Below are positions 26,394-34,894 of a DNA stretch of 50,518 bases, in pieces (within the stretch, counting starts at the first letter, position 1; each line of letters starts with the position of its first letter). This DNA is from JAJFUB01 sp964622325 (GTDB lineage: Bacteria > Armatimonadota > Zipacnadia > Zipacnadales > UBA11051). The stretch covers positions 1 to 50,518 of the forward strand of contig CAZUOJ010000017.1 in NCBI GenBank assembly GCA_964622325.1. Reading direction: 5' to 3'. Under the pieces are notes generated by a model, which did no database searches, was not told where the DNA came from, and saw nothing but the letters and a program-made list of their open reading frames with translations. The position numbers and the translations under genes were made by a program.

Positions 26394-27974
26394 ATGTGTT
26401 TGACAGAAATTGAGGCTGCCATTAAGGAACGCCTCCATCAACGTCTTCCCTTGTTTTGCGAGATTTTAGAAGCGGATGCGGCGGGAGTGCATTCCCTGCG
26501 AAATGGCGATTCGCGCGTCCATTTATGTTTATTGGCGCAGAAGGGGCTTTCGGAAAAGGAAGCTGAAGCGGCTGCGTGCGTAGACAGCCGCTCCGGCTGG
26601 CTGGGCGCATGCATCCAGCAACGAATGCCTCAGATTCATAACACGCAAGAGTCTCCCAAGGGGGATGCTTTGTGGGCAGCCACGCATACCTTTATGGCCT
26701 GGCCCATCTGGGCCAATGGCTCTCTGTGGGGCTGTGTGTGGAGCTTTTCGCGCAAAAAGCCCATGGCGCCGCTGGCGCCGCAAATAATGGAGCTTTTCGC
26801 AAGCCAGATAGCCTGTATGCACGAGCTGCAACAGCTCTATCAAACGGCTGAACGGGAAAAACAGGCCTGTGAGCAGTTGCTGGCGCGTGTGCCTGATGCG
26901 CTCTGGATTATTCAAGCAGCCCCCGAAACACGCTTTATCTGGATTTCGGAACGGATTACAGATTTGACAGGCTATACGCCGCAGGAATTTATGGCGACGC
27001 CAGGCATCTGGGATATCTGGAAAAAAATCATTCATCCCGAGGATCGGGAGCTGGCCCGGCGCGAATTTCAGCATGTGCTGGAGGGCCTTGTCGACGAAGT
27101 TCATCATCAAGTGCGCATATTCCGAAAACAGGGCGATATGCGCTGGATTCATACGCAGGGAAAAATTGTCCAGGAGTCGCACGGCACATATTTGTATGGC
27201 ATATGCCGTGATGTAACGGAGCATGTGCGGCTTTTGGAGAGCGTCCGGCGCGCGGATCGTTATCTTGCGGTCAGCATGCTGGCAGGAGGCATTGCTCATC
27301 AGTATAACAATTTTCATTTTGCGGCTCTGGGCACTCTGGAATTGCTGTTGATGCGTTCCGATCTGGATGCAGAGATGCGGGATAGCCTGCAGCGTATCCG
27401 GCAAGTATTAGAGCGCGCCACTAATGTGACAAAACAGCTTCTGATGTTCGCTCATGGCCCCTCGGGCAGCCGACAGCTCTTGGATGTGCGAGAAATTGTT
27501 CAGACGACTCTGTCATTGCTAGACGCAGAATTAGTATCCCATAGCATTGTAGTCGAACAGGAACATTCCGCGGAGCCGTTGTGGGTGCATGGCTATCGTG
27601 CTGAACTGGGACAAGTGCTCGTCAATCTCGTGCTCAATGCCCAGCATGCAATGCTGAATCGTCCTGTCCGTCGTTTGTCCGTAAAGACGGGAATCGATGA
27701 TAATCAAAATGTGTTTATCCGCGTCGCGGATACGGGGCAGGGCATAAGCCTCGAACTCTTGCCGCGTGTGTTTGATCCGTTTTTTACGACAAAGGGGGCC
27801 GCCGGGACATTAGTATCGCAGCGGAGCGCTCAGGAAGCAGGCCTGATGGGCTATGGCTTAGGGCTCAGCGTCGCCCAAACTATTGTCCAGGAACACGGGG
27901 GCGAAATTGAAGTGGAAAGCGTCGTGGACGAAGGCACTTGTTTTACGATTCGCCTGCCCTACTGCCGAAGATAA
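26394..27974 (+). CDS. Soluble GAF-PAS sensor histidine kinase
   Basis: A 526-residue kinase without membrane helices or a signal peptide. Residues about 10-150 form a GAF-like sensor (AACVDSRSGWLGACIQQRMP, then AWPIWANGSLWGCVWSF). A PAS/PAC region of the PAS_3 kind spans about 165-285 (RFIWISERITDLTGYTPQEF, IIHPEDRELARREF, GICRDVTEHV). The phospho-acceptor helix has GGIAHQYNNFHFAALGTLEL: the H-box has glutamine after the histidine, where relatives usually have aspartate or glutamate. The ATPase domain has NLVLNAQHAM, VADTGQGIS, FDPFFTTKG and GYGLGLSVAQTI. No response regulator is adjacent. The next gene is a solute symporter, so control of uptake is possible. A GGGGGG site precedes the ATG. 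Confidence 0.88.
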   Translation: MCLTEIEAAIKERLHQRLPLFCEILEADAAGVHSLRNGDSRVHLCLLAQKGLSEKEAEAAACVDSRSGWLGACIQQRMPQIHNTQESPKGDALWAATHTFMAWPIWANGSLWGCVWSFSRKKPMAPLAPQIMELFASQIACMHELQQLYQTAEREKQACEQLLARVPDALWIIQAAPETRFIWISERITDLTGYTPQEFMATPGIWDIWKKIIHPEDRELARREFQHVLEGLVDEVHHQVRIFRKQGDMRWIHTQGKIVQESHGTYLYGICRDVTEHVRLLESVRRADRYLAVSMLAGGIAHQYNNFHFAALGTLELLLMRSDLDAEMRDSLQRIRQVLERATNVTKQLLMFAHGPSGSRQLLDVREIVQTTLSLLDAELVSHSIVVEQEHSAEPLWVHGYRAELGQVLVNLVLNAQHAMLNRPVRRLSVKTGIDDNQNVFIRVADTGQGISLELLPRVFDPFFTTKGAAGTLVSQRSAQEAGLMGYGLGLSVAQTIVQEHGGEIEVESVVDEGTCFTIRLPYCRR

Positions 27975-28095
27975 AGCTCACGCCTGCTTTCTTTCGGGAC
28001 ATTTTGCCGTTTCCTGTTTCCCTCTCTGTATCGACCTTCGGCGGAAATGGAGCGTGGAAGGGCCTTATTCTGCGTCTGCTGAAAAGGCGGCGGGC

Positions 28096-28126
28096 TTGAC
28101 AAGCCGCGTTATTTCCCGTTTACTAT
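28096..28126 (+). promoter_or_regulatory. Possible promoter of the symporter gene
   Basis: TTGACA is followed after 19 bases by TACTAT, a longer spacing than ideal. A GCGGGCTT...AAGCCGC imperfect hairpin overlaps the -35 box and might also terminate the upstream kinase transcript. Confidence 0.35.
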
Positions 28127-28178
28127 GATTGTTTTCTGAGGGCGTTTTTTCATATCTGCCAGACAGGAGACACAGCTG

Positions 28179-29759
28179 ATGGGCACGCTGGAGCAGCTCG
28201 CCACCTACACGCATTTTGGGCCCACCGACTGGGCAATTGTTATCGGCTTTCTTGTGGCTTCCGTTGTGGCAGGACTGTGGGCGATGCGTTATATCCAGGA
28301 TATGGATGATTATGTTGTCGCTGGACGCTCCGTGCGCGCCTATTTGGGCATCGCCTCTATTGTCGCCTCTGAATTGGGGCTTGTTACTGTGATGTATTCG
28401 GCCCAGATGGGCTTTACGAGCGGCTTTGCGGCCTTTGCCGTGGCTGTTTTAGCCGCTCTGGCGGGATTTATTGTCGGCTATACAGGCCTCATTGTTGTGC
28501 CTTTGCGCCGCATGGGCGTTATGACAATTCCGGAATTTTACGAAAAACGCTTTAGCCGCAAGCTGCGCCTCTTCGGCGGCTTTATTTTGGCCAGCTCCGG
28601 CATTCTCAATATGGGCATGTTTTTGAAAGCGGACTCGCTATTTGTAACCAGCGTTGTGGGGATGTTCAATGATTTTCAGCTCAAAATGGCCATGACCATC
28701 ATTTTGGGGCTTGTGCTGTTATATACCTCTATCGGCGGCATGATTGCTGTTTTGTTTACGGATTATCTGCAATTCAGCATCATGGCCATTGGCTTAATTG
28801 TCACAAGCCTTTTGCTGATGCAGCATTTTGGCTGGAATCAATTGCTTGTGCAGATGCAACAGCTCAAGGGGGAGGCGGCGTTTAATCCGCTGCATCCCGA
28901 CAGCGGGCTGGGCCCCCTGTATCTTGTCTGGATGCTCTTTTTGGGCTTTATCAGTTCGTGCGTGTGGCAAACATCCGTGATGCGCGCTACTTCGGCGGAA
29001 AACGAACAAGTGGTGCGGCGGACCTATTTATGGGGCTCTGTGGGCTTTCTCGTGCGCTTTATTATTCCTTATTTTTGGGGCGTGTGTGCCTTTGTGTTTG
29101 TGTATCAGCATCCGCAATTGCGGGCGCTGTATCAGCAGGCGGAGGCGCTGCAGGATCCCAATCTGCCGAATTTGCAGCTGCGAGCGATGCCTTTGGCTTT
29201 AAGCGCCATCTTGCCCGCCGGGCTGATTGGCTTGCTCACGGCCGGGATGCTGGCCGCCGCGATGTCCACCTACAACACTTATCTGCACACCTGGAGCGCT
29301 GTGTTGACACAGGATGTTGTGGCGCCTTTAGCCAAAGGGCGTCTCAGCCATCGCGCCCGAATTATGATTGCCCGCCTTATCATGTGCGCCATCGCCTTTT
29401 TCTTGCTCGTCTGGGGCTTATGGTATCCGCTGAGCGAACGCCTCTGGGATTATATGGCTATCACCGGCGGCATTTATTTTACAGGCGCTTTTGCCGTGTT
29501 AATCGGGGGCCTGTACTGGAAGCGCGCCAGCACTGCCGGGGCTTATGCCGCCTTTGCGGCGGGCTTTTTGATGCTGGCCGGCCTTTCGCCCGTAAAGAAG
29601 ATATTAGGCGAGATGGGGCTGCAGATCCCCGGCAAAGGCGAATACGAAGGCCTGGCCGTGGCTGTAATCGCCCTGCTGGCGATGTTTATTTTCTCGCTGT
29701 TATTCCCGGATAAAAAGCACGAAGCTGAAGCCCCGCTGGAACAGGAGGCGGCATCGTAA
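28179..29759 (+). CDS. Sodium:solute symporter (SSS/SLC5 family)
   Basis: A 526-residue transporter with about 13 membrane helices in the LeuT-like SSS fold. Characteristic segments are DDYVVAGRSVRAYLGIASIV, the unwound first helix region ASELGLVTVMYSAQMGF and the late signature GLIGLLTAGMLAAAMSTYNT, where SSS proteins bind sodium. It would import a sugar, amino acid, nucleoside or organic acid with sodium; the solute cannot be told from sequence. An AGGAG site precedes the ATG. The stop overlaps the start of a small membrane protein by one base. Threonine codon use differs from most neighbours: nine ACC codons, a triplet nearly absent elsewhere, which may mark a more recent arrival or a distinct constraint. 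Confidence 0.9.
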   Translation: MGTLEQLATYTHFGPTDWAIVIGFLVASVVAGLWAMRYIQDMDDYVVAGRSVRAYLGIASIVASELGLVTVMYSAQMGFTSGFAAFAVAVLAALAGFIVGYTGLIVVPLRRMGVMTIPEFYEKRFSRKLRLFGGFILASSGILNMGMFLKADSLFVTSVVGMFNDFQLKMAMTIILGLVLLYTSIGGMIAVLFTDYLQFSIMAIGLIVTSLLLMQHFGWNQLLVQMQQLKGEAAFNPLHPDSGLGPLYLVWMLFLGFISSCVWQTSVMRATSAENEQVVRRTYLWGSVGFLVRFIIPYFWGVCAFVFVYQHPQLRALYQQAEALQDPNLPNLQLRAMPLALSAILPAGLIGLLTAGMLAAAMSTYNTYLHTWSAVLTQDVVAPLAKGRLSHRARIMIARLIMCAIAFFLLVWGLWYPLSERLWDYMAITGGIYFTGAFAVLIGGLYWKRASTAGAYAAFAAGFLMLAGLSPVKKILGEMGLQIPGKGEYEGLAVAVIALLAMFIFSLLFPDKKHEAEAPLEQEAAS

Positions 29760-29968
29760 TGGACTTCTGGATGTCTTTGTGGACATTTATATGGTTTTTG
29801 AGCCTGGGCATTTTTGCCCTGTTGTCCGTCCTTGTCATCATTCTGGGCGGGCGAGATTTGAAAGCGCTTTTAGCCGCTTTACGGCAGCGACACGAGGCGG
29901 CGCAAACGCAGGCTATGGCGGAAGAAATCTGGGAGCCGCCTGTGCCGCCGGCGCCCCCCGCCCCCTAA
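29759..29968 (+). CDS. Small single-helix protein coupled to the symporter
   Basis: A 69-residue protein whose ATG overlaps the symporter stop (TAATG), a classic sign of translational coupling. One strong membrane helix (about residues 5-30, FIWFLSLGIFALLSVLVIIL) is followed by a charged cytoplasmic-type helix (GGRDLKALLAALRQRHEAAQ) and a short Pro-rich tail. It lacks its own ribosome site. The layout fits a small accessory subunit of the transporter, similar in kind to the small partners known for some SSS and other carriers. This is inferred from position and size, as I recognise no named family. Confidence 0.7.
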   Translation: MDFWMSLWTFIWFLSLGIFALLSVLVIILGGRDLKALLAALRQRHEAAQTQAMAEEIWEPPVPPAPPAP

Positions 29969-30031
29969 AAAAGGGCCTTCACAAAATACATTCGCCAGCA
30001 ATCTACTGCTGTCCCCTGGACAAAAAGTCTT

Positions 30032-30072
30032 AAAGGGCTTGAGGCAGCCCCTGTGAGCCTCAAGCCCTTTTT
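30032..30072. terminator. Rho-independent terminator shared by convergent genes
   Basis: A perfect 14-base stem (AAAGGGCTTGAGGC with GCCTCAAGCCCTTT) with an 11-base loop ends in a T run on the + strand, and has A residues on its other flank. It lies between the convergent symporter operon and the ADP-ribosylglycohydrolase gene and can serve both. Confidence 0.85.
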
Positions 30073-30122
30073 GATATTTGTGCAAAGCAACAAGCGGCGC
30101 GGCCGAAGAGCCTGACAAAGAT

Positions 30123-31442
30123 TCATTCGGCCAAAACTTTTTCCGCCATTTCAGCCGTACGCTGAGCCAAATCGCGGATGGAATTGATGGAAAAACCCTC
30201 CAGGGCGCTGTGCAGCGTATCCTGCAGGGGCCGCGTCCATTTTTCGGGCAGGGCTTGTGCGCCCAAAAGCGCCCCCATCACAGAGCCCGCAGTGGCGCCA
30301 TTGCAATCTGTGTCCAGCCCGCCCATCACGGCCCAGCATATCGCCTGTGTGAAATCCCCTTCGGCGTGCAGAATCCCCGCCAGGACCAGGCAGGCATTAT
30401 TAATAGTATGGACGGGATGATAATGGCCATATTTCGCCATAATCTTCTCCCATGTCGCCTCCCAACCGCCTTCTTGCGTCCATTGCAGGACATCTTGGAC
30501 GGCTTCGGCGAGGCGGCAGTGGGCGGGGATTTCGCTCAGGGCTGCCGCAATCGCGGCGCGCACATCCGACAGGGCAAAGCACGCCGCAATCAGCGCCGCA
30601 AAAAACATCTCGCCATATATGCCATTTTTCGTGTGCGAAATGCAGGCATCGCGCCAGGCGAATTCGGCGGCTTTTTCGGGCCAGCCGGGCGCCACATAGC
30701 CAAAAGCGTCCGCCCGGATCTGGGCGCCAATCCACTCCCGATAAGGATTCATTATCAGCGCCGAGGCCGGGGGCCAGATGTCGTTCACGAAATTGCGATA
30801 CGCCGCGCGTTCGGCCGTATAAGTGCGCAGATAGGGGAGCCGCAACAGCCACTCCTCCGCCACCTGGCGGGGCGTAAAATGTGGTCCATAGGCTTCCAGA
30901 ATATGCAAGCCCAAAATCGTATAATCAGTATCATCATCGCGGACCGCATGGGTGATGTTGCCCCGCAGGCACGGATTATCGCTGGAATGCCACGAAAGGC
31001 CTTCAGGGGGGCTGTCCAGGGGCGGGAAATAATCCTGCAACGGATATTCATTAGCCGCCTGCAAAAGCTGCGTGATTTTTTCACGCGTCCAGCCTTCCAC
31101 TGGCTTGCCGAGCATGCAGCCCGCACAGCGTCCCAGCCAGGCGCCCAGCAGCTTATCCTGCAGGGCATCGCCTTGCTCCACGGCGAAACGCCGGACGCCG
31201 GAAGGACGTTGCGCGCGGATTTCTTCCAGGGCAGAGGGCTCATTATACGGGCCGGAAACATTCTCCCGCGCCCGGGCCGCCGCTTCCCAAAAAGCCGCCA
31301 GCATCTGGGCCTGCGCCTGTTCCTCCGCGGCGGCTTCGGCTTGCTGAAGAAGCTGTTTGGCTTCCTGTGCCTCTGCGCCCTCTTCGGCTAATTGAACGAG
31401 TTCGGCCTGCGCCAAGCGCAATTGCTCCTGTAAGGCCATCAT
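30123..31442 (-). CDS. ADP-ribosylglycohydrolase-family protein
   Basis: A 439-residue protein (counted from the first ATG of an ATG-ATG pair; ribosome site weak). The first 60 residues are a charged Glu/Gln/Ala coiled-coil-like segment, unusual for the family. The ARH/DraG-type all-helical hydrolase follows: GAWLGRCAGCMLGKPVEGW, then the first metal-binding acidic cluster VRDDDTDYT, and the second in GLDTDCNGATAGSVMGALLG. The first cluster has the usual three aspartates with the threonine. Family members remove ADP-ribose from proteins or break related glycosidic bonds, with magnesium. Members of this subgroup in environmental bacteria may be ADP-ribose or nucleoside hydrolases of unknown target. 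No partner transferase is seen in the window. Confidence 0.85.
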   Translation of the reverse strand: MMALQEQLRLAQAELVQLAEEGAEAQEAKQLLQQAEAAAEEQAQAQMLAAFWEAAARARENVSGPYNEPSALEEIRAQRPSGVRRFAVEQGDALQDKLLGAWLGRCAGCMLGKPVEGWTREKITQLLQAANEYPLQDYFPPLDSPPEGLSWHSSDNPCLRGNITHAVRDDDTDYTILGLHILEAYGPHFTPRQVAEEWLLRLPYLRTYTAERAAYRNFVNDIWPPASALIMNPYREWIGAQIRADAFGYVAPGWPEKAAEFAWRDACISHTKNGIYGEMFFAALIAACFALSDVRAAIAAALSEIPAHCRLAEAVQDVLQWTQEGGWEATWEKIMAKYGHYHPVHTINNACLVLAGILHAEGDFTQAICWAVMGGLDTDCNGATAGSVMGALLGAQALPEKWTRPLQDTLHSALEGFSINSIRDLAQRTAEMAEKVLAE

Positions 31443-31566
31443 TTTTCTCAACCCCCACAAAATTTTTGCCTAGATTTTCTTCATTTAAAAAGGGAATTCT
31501 TTCTGTTCAGCAGAAAATAATAAGGAAGTTTTTGTTAAACTAATTTTTGCAAAGGAGGTATTTTGT

Positions 31567-32178
31567 ATGTACAAAAAGGGCTTTACTTTAATTGAACTGC
31601 TGGTCGTTATAGCCATTATAGCCATTCTGGCAGCGATTTTGTTTCCTGTGTTTGCACGAGCCCGAGAAAAGGCGCGCCAATCGAGTTGTCTATCTAATTG
31701 TAAACAAATTGCCTTAGCCTTACTGCAATATGCCCAGGATTATGATGAACGGTTTCCGCGCCATTGCGACAACGGCGGCCCGGCGTTGACAGGTTCGCAG
31801 GACTGCTGGCTGGGCGTGCTGACGCCCTATATCAAAAATACACAGGTATGGTATTGCCCCAGCCAGACTACAAGCAACTGGAATTATGGCTATGATTTGC
31901 GCGGGATGGATAATCAGCCTCTGGGCGCCTTCAACACGCCGGCGCAGAAAATGATGTTTACGGAGCATGATAATCACGGCGGCGGCTATTTGCGCTATCA
32001 GACCTGTTGTTCTAATGCTGGCGCGACGGATTCGCATGTACGGGGGCATGATCCGTCCGCCGGCCAGGCGGCGCACAATGACGGCAATAATGTGGCTTTT
32101 GTCGATGGCCATACCAAGTGGATGAAAGTGAATCAAATCGTGGATTGGGTTGGAGCCTCCGCCCTGTGGAATCGTTAA
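31567..32178 (+). CDS. Type IV pilin-like protein (H-X9-DG family)
   Basis: A 203-residue pilin-like protein with AAGGAGG placed before the ATG. The class III signal is GFTLIELLVVIAIIAILAAI after MYKK; cleavage would follow the glycine. FPVFARAREKARQSSCLSN is the segment I associate with Armatimonadota copies. The H-X9-DG motif (H, nine residues, DGHTKWM) is near the end. Two adjacent cysteines (YQTCCSN) and others suggest disulfides. It shares with the 18796 gene only the N-terminal half and the terminal motif. No assembly genes are nearby. A strong terminator follows it, so it is probably monocistronic. Confidence 0.9.
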   Translation: MYKKGFTLIELLVVIAIIAILAAILFPVFARAREKARQSSCLSNCKQIALALLQYAQDYDERFPRHCDNGGPALTGSQDCWLGVLTPYIKNTQVWYCPSQTTSNWNYGYDLRGMDNQPLGAFNTPAQKMMFTEHDNHGGGYLRYQTCCSNAGATDSHVRGHDPSAGQAAHNDGNNVAFVDGHTKWMKVNQIVDWVGASALWNR

Positions 32179-32181
32179 ACT

Positions 32182-32258
32182 TCTTTCCTATTTCCTAGTT
32201 CCTAATTTCTAGTTTGTAGTTCCTATTTCATAGTTCGTAGTTCATAGTTCATAGTTCA
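32182..32258. repeat. Tandem heptamer repeat, 11 units
   Basis: Eleven consecutive 7-base units with consensus TAGTTCN (variants TATTTCC, TAATTTC, TAGTTTG; last three units are identical TAGTTCA), followed by a partial TCATCAA. It lies three bases after a pilin-like gene's stop codon and before its terminator, so it would be transcribed as 3' untranslated sequence. Such short tandem repeats are known from cyanobacterial and other genomes and vary in copy number. Confidence 0.9.
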
Positions 32259-32291
32259 TCATCAACGCGCTCGCAAAAACACATTTTCAAG

Positions 32292-32319
32292 AGCTCCCCA
32301 AATCGCGGGGGAGCTTTTT
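32292..32319 (+). terminator. Rho-independent terminator of the pilin-like gene
   Basis: AGCTCCCC pairs with GGGGAGCT around an eight-base loop and is followed by TTTTT. It stands beyond the heptamer repeat. Confidence 0.8.
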
Positions 32320-32372
32320 CTTTTTGAGCCAGGCCATTATGGGGCAGAGACAGAGAAGAAAAGGAAACGCCC

Positions 32373-34145
32373 TTAAGAGGCTTCGGGATACGGGAAATAG
32401 ACAGAAAAGGTGGAGCCCTGTCCGGGCGTGCTGCGAACATCCACGCGCCCTTTATGCGCTTCTACGATATGTTTGACGATGGCCAGGCCTAATCCCGTGC
32501 CCCCAGAGGCGCGATCGCGCGCCTTGTCCACGCGATAAAAACGCTCAAAAATGCGGGGCAGATGTTCTGCCGGGATGCCAATGCCTGTGTCGCTGACGGC
32601 CAGCTCATAGCCCCGGCTGTTCGCCCGGCCCTGTATCGACACGCGGCCATTTGCTGGCGTGTATTTGAGGGCATTGTCCACGAGATTGAGCAGCACGGTG
32701 TGCAGCCCCTCCGGATCCACCCAGACCGTATCCTGTGCCTCGACAGCAATTTCGAGGCTAATTTGCTTTTCTTCTGCCTTCAGGCGGAGCTGTTCCACAA
32801 TTTCTTCCGCCAGCCGCCGCACATTCACTTTTTCCGGCTTGAATAATTGCTGGCCGCGTTCCACCCGCGTCAGCGTCAGCATATCATCAAGAATGGCCGT
32901 CAGCCGATCGGCCGCTTCCACGATTTGCGCGACAAAGCGGGGCCCCTTTTCGGGATCGTGCAGGGCGCCCATCTGCAGAGCTTCCGCTAACGCCTTAATG
33001 CCAGCGGCGGGCGTGCGCAATTCATGGCTGGCGTTGGCGACAAATTCGCGCCGCACTTCATCCATTCGCCGCAGCTCTGTCACATCATGCAGCAGGCCGA
33101 CCGCGCCGATAATGCGGCCGGCGTCATCAGAAAGCGGCGTCACCACTGTGGCCAGATAGCGCGGCTGAGGCTGCAAAAGGCGCACTTCATCATGCAAAAC
33201 AGCGCCCTGCGCCAGCGCCTGGCGCAAGAGCGAGCTCAATTCAAAGCTCAATGCCACCTGTTCCGCCGAACGCCCCGCCACCGCCTGCGGTTCCAGATTA
33301 AACAGCCGGGCGCAGGCGCTATTGATGAATTGCACCAGCCCCTCGTGATCCACGATAATGACAGCATCGCTCATTTGTTGCAAGATAGCCGAATAAAAAC
33401 GCGATTCGCGCTGTGTCGTTTTTAGCAAATTCCGCAATTTCTCCGTCGCTGCCGTAAAAGCTTCCCCTAATTCCTCCAGCTCAGGCGCACTGAGCTTCTC
33501 TACATATGCCTCTAAATCTCCTTCGCGTATTCGCTGCGCCGCCCGCAATAAGGGCTTCAAAGCGCGGCTTAATTGCTGTGCTGCCAGAAGCCCTCCCAGC
33601 CAGGCGCCCAGCAGCGCCACCAGAAAAGCCAAAACAAGGCTGTGGCGCAAATGAGCTTGAGCCGCGTATATGGACGATAAGGGCCGTGCCAGCCGCAAGA
33701 TAATTGCTTCCGCATTTGACACAGCGCGCGCTTTTACGGCGACATACAGCATATCGCATTGTAGCGTTTGGCTATAACGCACCGCCAGGCCATAGCCTTT
33801 TTCCAGAGCCTCGAGGCGTTCGGGGCGATTGGCGTGATTATCCATCACCGCGGGATTTTCGTGGCTATCCGCCCAGACGGCGCCATCGGGCCCGATTACT
33901 GTAACGCGGGCCTGAACCGATTCCCCAATTTGTTGGGCCCATTTTTGCCAAGAAGAGGCAGAAGGCTTCTCCTCATGAGGCAATTGAGCCGCGGCCAAAC
34001 GCGCCTGTATGAGCATTTCCGCGGCCAGAAGCTGAATCTCGTGGCGCTGCACCGCCTGCCGCAAATAGCCATAAAGCGGCAACAGGATGAGCAGCGAAAG
34101 CACCGCAAAAAGCAGCGAAATCTTCCAGCGGAGGGCAATTTTCAT
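32373..34145 (-). CDS. PhoR-type membrane sensor histidine kinase
   Basis: A 590-residue kinase with two membrane helices (about residues 8-28 and 170-192) bounding a periplasmic sensor of about 140 residues. A HAMP domain (ALKPLLRAAQRIREGDLEAY) and a PAS domain (AVIIVDHEGLVQFINSACAR) follow. The phospho-acceptor is in REFVANASHELRTPAAGIKA at about residue 373. The ATPase domain has NLVDNALKYTP, VSDTGIGIP and GGTGLGLAIVKHIV. The architecture matches PhoR/WalK-type kinases. It overlaps its response regulator by four bases (ATGA), so the two form a unit. A Pho-box-like direct repeat upstream of the regulator supports phosphate sensing. It uses GGT/ACC more than most neighbours (about 17 by eye). 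Confidence 0.9.
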   Translation of the reverse strand: MKIALRWKISLLFAVLSLLILLPLYGYLRQAVQRHEIQLLAAEMLIQARLAAAQLPHEEKPSASSWQKWAQQIGESVQARVTVIGPDGAVWADSHENPAVMDNHANRPERLEALEKGYGLAVRYSQTLQCDMLYVAVKARAVSNAEAIILRLARPLSSIYAAQAHLRHSLVLAFLVALLGAWLGGLLAAQQLSRALKPLLRAAQRIREGDLEAYVEKLSAPELEELGEAFTAATEKLRNLLKTTQRESRFYSAILQQMSDAVIIVDHEGLVQFINSACARLFNLEPQAVAGRSAEQVALSFELSSLLRQALAQGAVLHDEVRLLQPQPRYLATVVTPLSDDAGRIIGAVGLLHDVTELRRMDEVRREFVANASHELRTPAAGIKALAEALQMGALHDPEKGPRFVAQIVEAADRLTAILDDMLTLTRVERGQQLFKPEKVNVRRLAEEIVEQLRLKAEEKQISLEIAVEAQDTVWVDPEGLHTVLLNLVDNALKYTPANGRVSIQGRANSRGYELAVSDTGIGIPAEHLPRIFERFYRVDKARDRASGGTGLGLAIVKHIVEAHKGRVDVRSTPGQGSTFSVYFPYPEAS

Positions 34146-34849
34146 GAGCTTTCCGCAAATTTATAGCCGACGCCGCGCACCGTCAACAGCCTTTTGGGGT
34201 GGGCGGGATCAGCTTCTATTTTCTTTCGCAACCAGCGAATATGGACATCCACCGTCCGCTCATCCACATATTCGTCTTCGCCCCATACCGCCTGCAAAAT
34301 TTGCGCGCGGGAGCGAACGCGGCCGCTATATCGCATCAGATAAGCCAGCAAAGCGAATTCGCGCGGCGCCAGCTCCACGCGCTGGCCCTCGACGAGCACT
34401 TCATGCCTGTCCTGATCCAATGTCACGCCAGCCACTTCGAGCACAGTGGGCGCAGGCTCGGCCTCAGCCGTTGCGGAGGCGGATTTGGCGCGGCGCAAGA
34501 CAGCCCGCACCCGCGCGACCAGCTCCCGCATGCTGAACGGCTTTGTCACATAATCATCCGCGCCCATCTCCAATCCCGCGACACGATCCGCCTCTTCCGC
34601 CCGCGCTGTGAGCATAATCACAGGCACATCTGGCTGCCGCTTGTTCAGGACGCGCAAAAGATCCCAGCCGCTCAGCCCCGGCAACATTATATCTAAAATG
34701 ACTACATCCGGCGGCGCTTGCTCGTATTCTTTAAGAGCTGTAGCACCATCTCCCGCAATCTGCACTTGAAAGCCTTCTTGCTCCAGCGCAAAAGCCACCG
34801 CTTCCGCCAGGCCTGTTTCGTCTTCCACAATTAATATGCGTTCGGACAT
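34142..34849 (-). CDS. PhoB-type OmpR-family response regulator
   Basis: A 235-residue regulator. The receiver (residues 1-120) begins ERILIVEDETGLAEAV, with the phospho-acceptor in PDVVILDIMLPGLSG, the threonine in IMLTARAEEAD and the lysine in DDYVTKPFSMREL. The OmpR-type winged helix (about 140-233) ends in VDVHIRWLRKKIEADP and LLTVRGVGYKF. It is the first gene of a pair with the sensor kinase. Upstream, 46 bases before the ATG, lies a direct repeat that looks like a Pho box, suggesting self-regulation. The exact stimulus is inferred from that site and the kinase architecture, as OmpR-family sequences alone do not settle it. Confidence 0.9.
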   Translation of the reverse strand: MSERILIVEDETGLAEAVAFALEQEGFQVQIAGDGATALKEYEQAPPDVVILDIMLPGLSGWDLLRVLNKRQPDVPVIMLTARAEEADRVAGLEMGADDYVTKPFSMRELVARVRAVLRRAKSASATAEAEPAPTVLEVAGVTLDQDRHEVLVEGQRVELAPREFALLAYLMRYSGRVRSRAQILQAVWGEDEYVDERTVDVHIRWLRKKIEADPAHPKRLLTVRGVGYKFAESS

Positions 34850-34894
34850 TGTTTTTTCGCCTCAGCAATATCTTCACAAACACATCATAACATT

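Noticed and set aside
30078..31391. Long open frame of 437 codons on the + strand
   Set aside because: It is antisense to the ADP-ribosylglycohydrolase gene, whose acidic metal motifs are clear. The + frame has no recognisable domain and covers the terminator.
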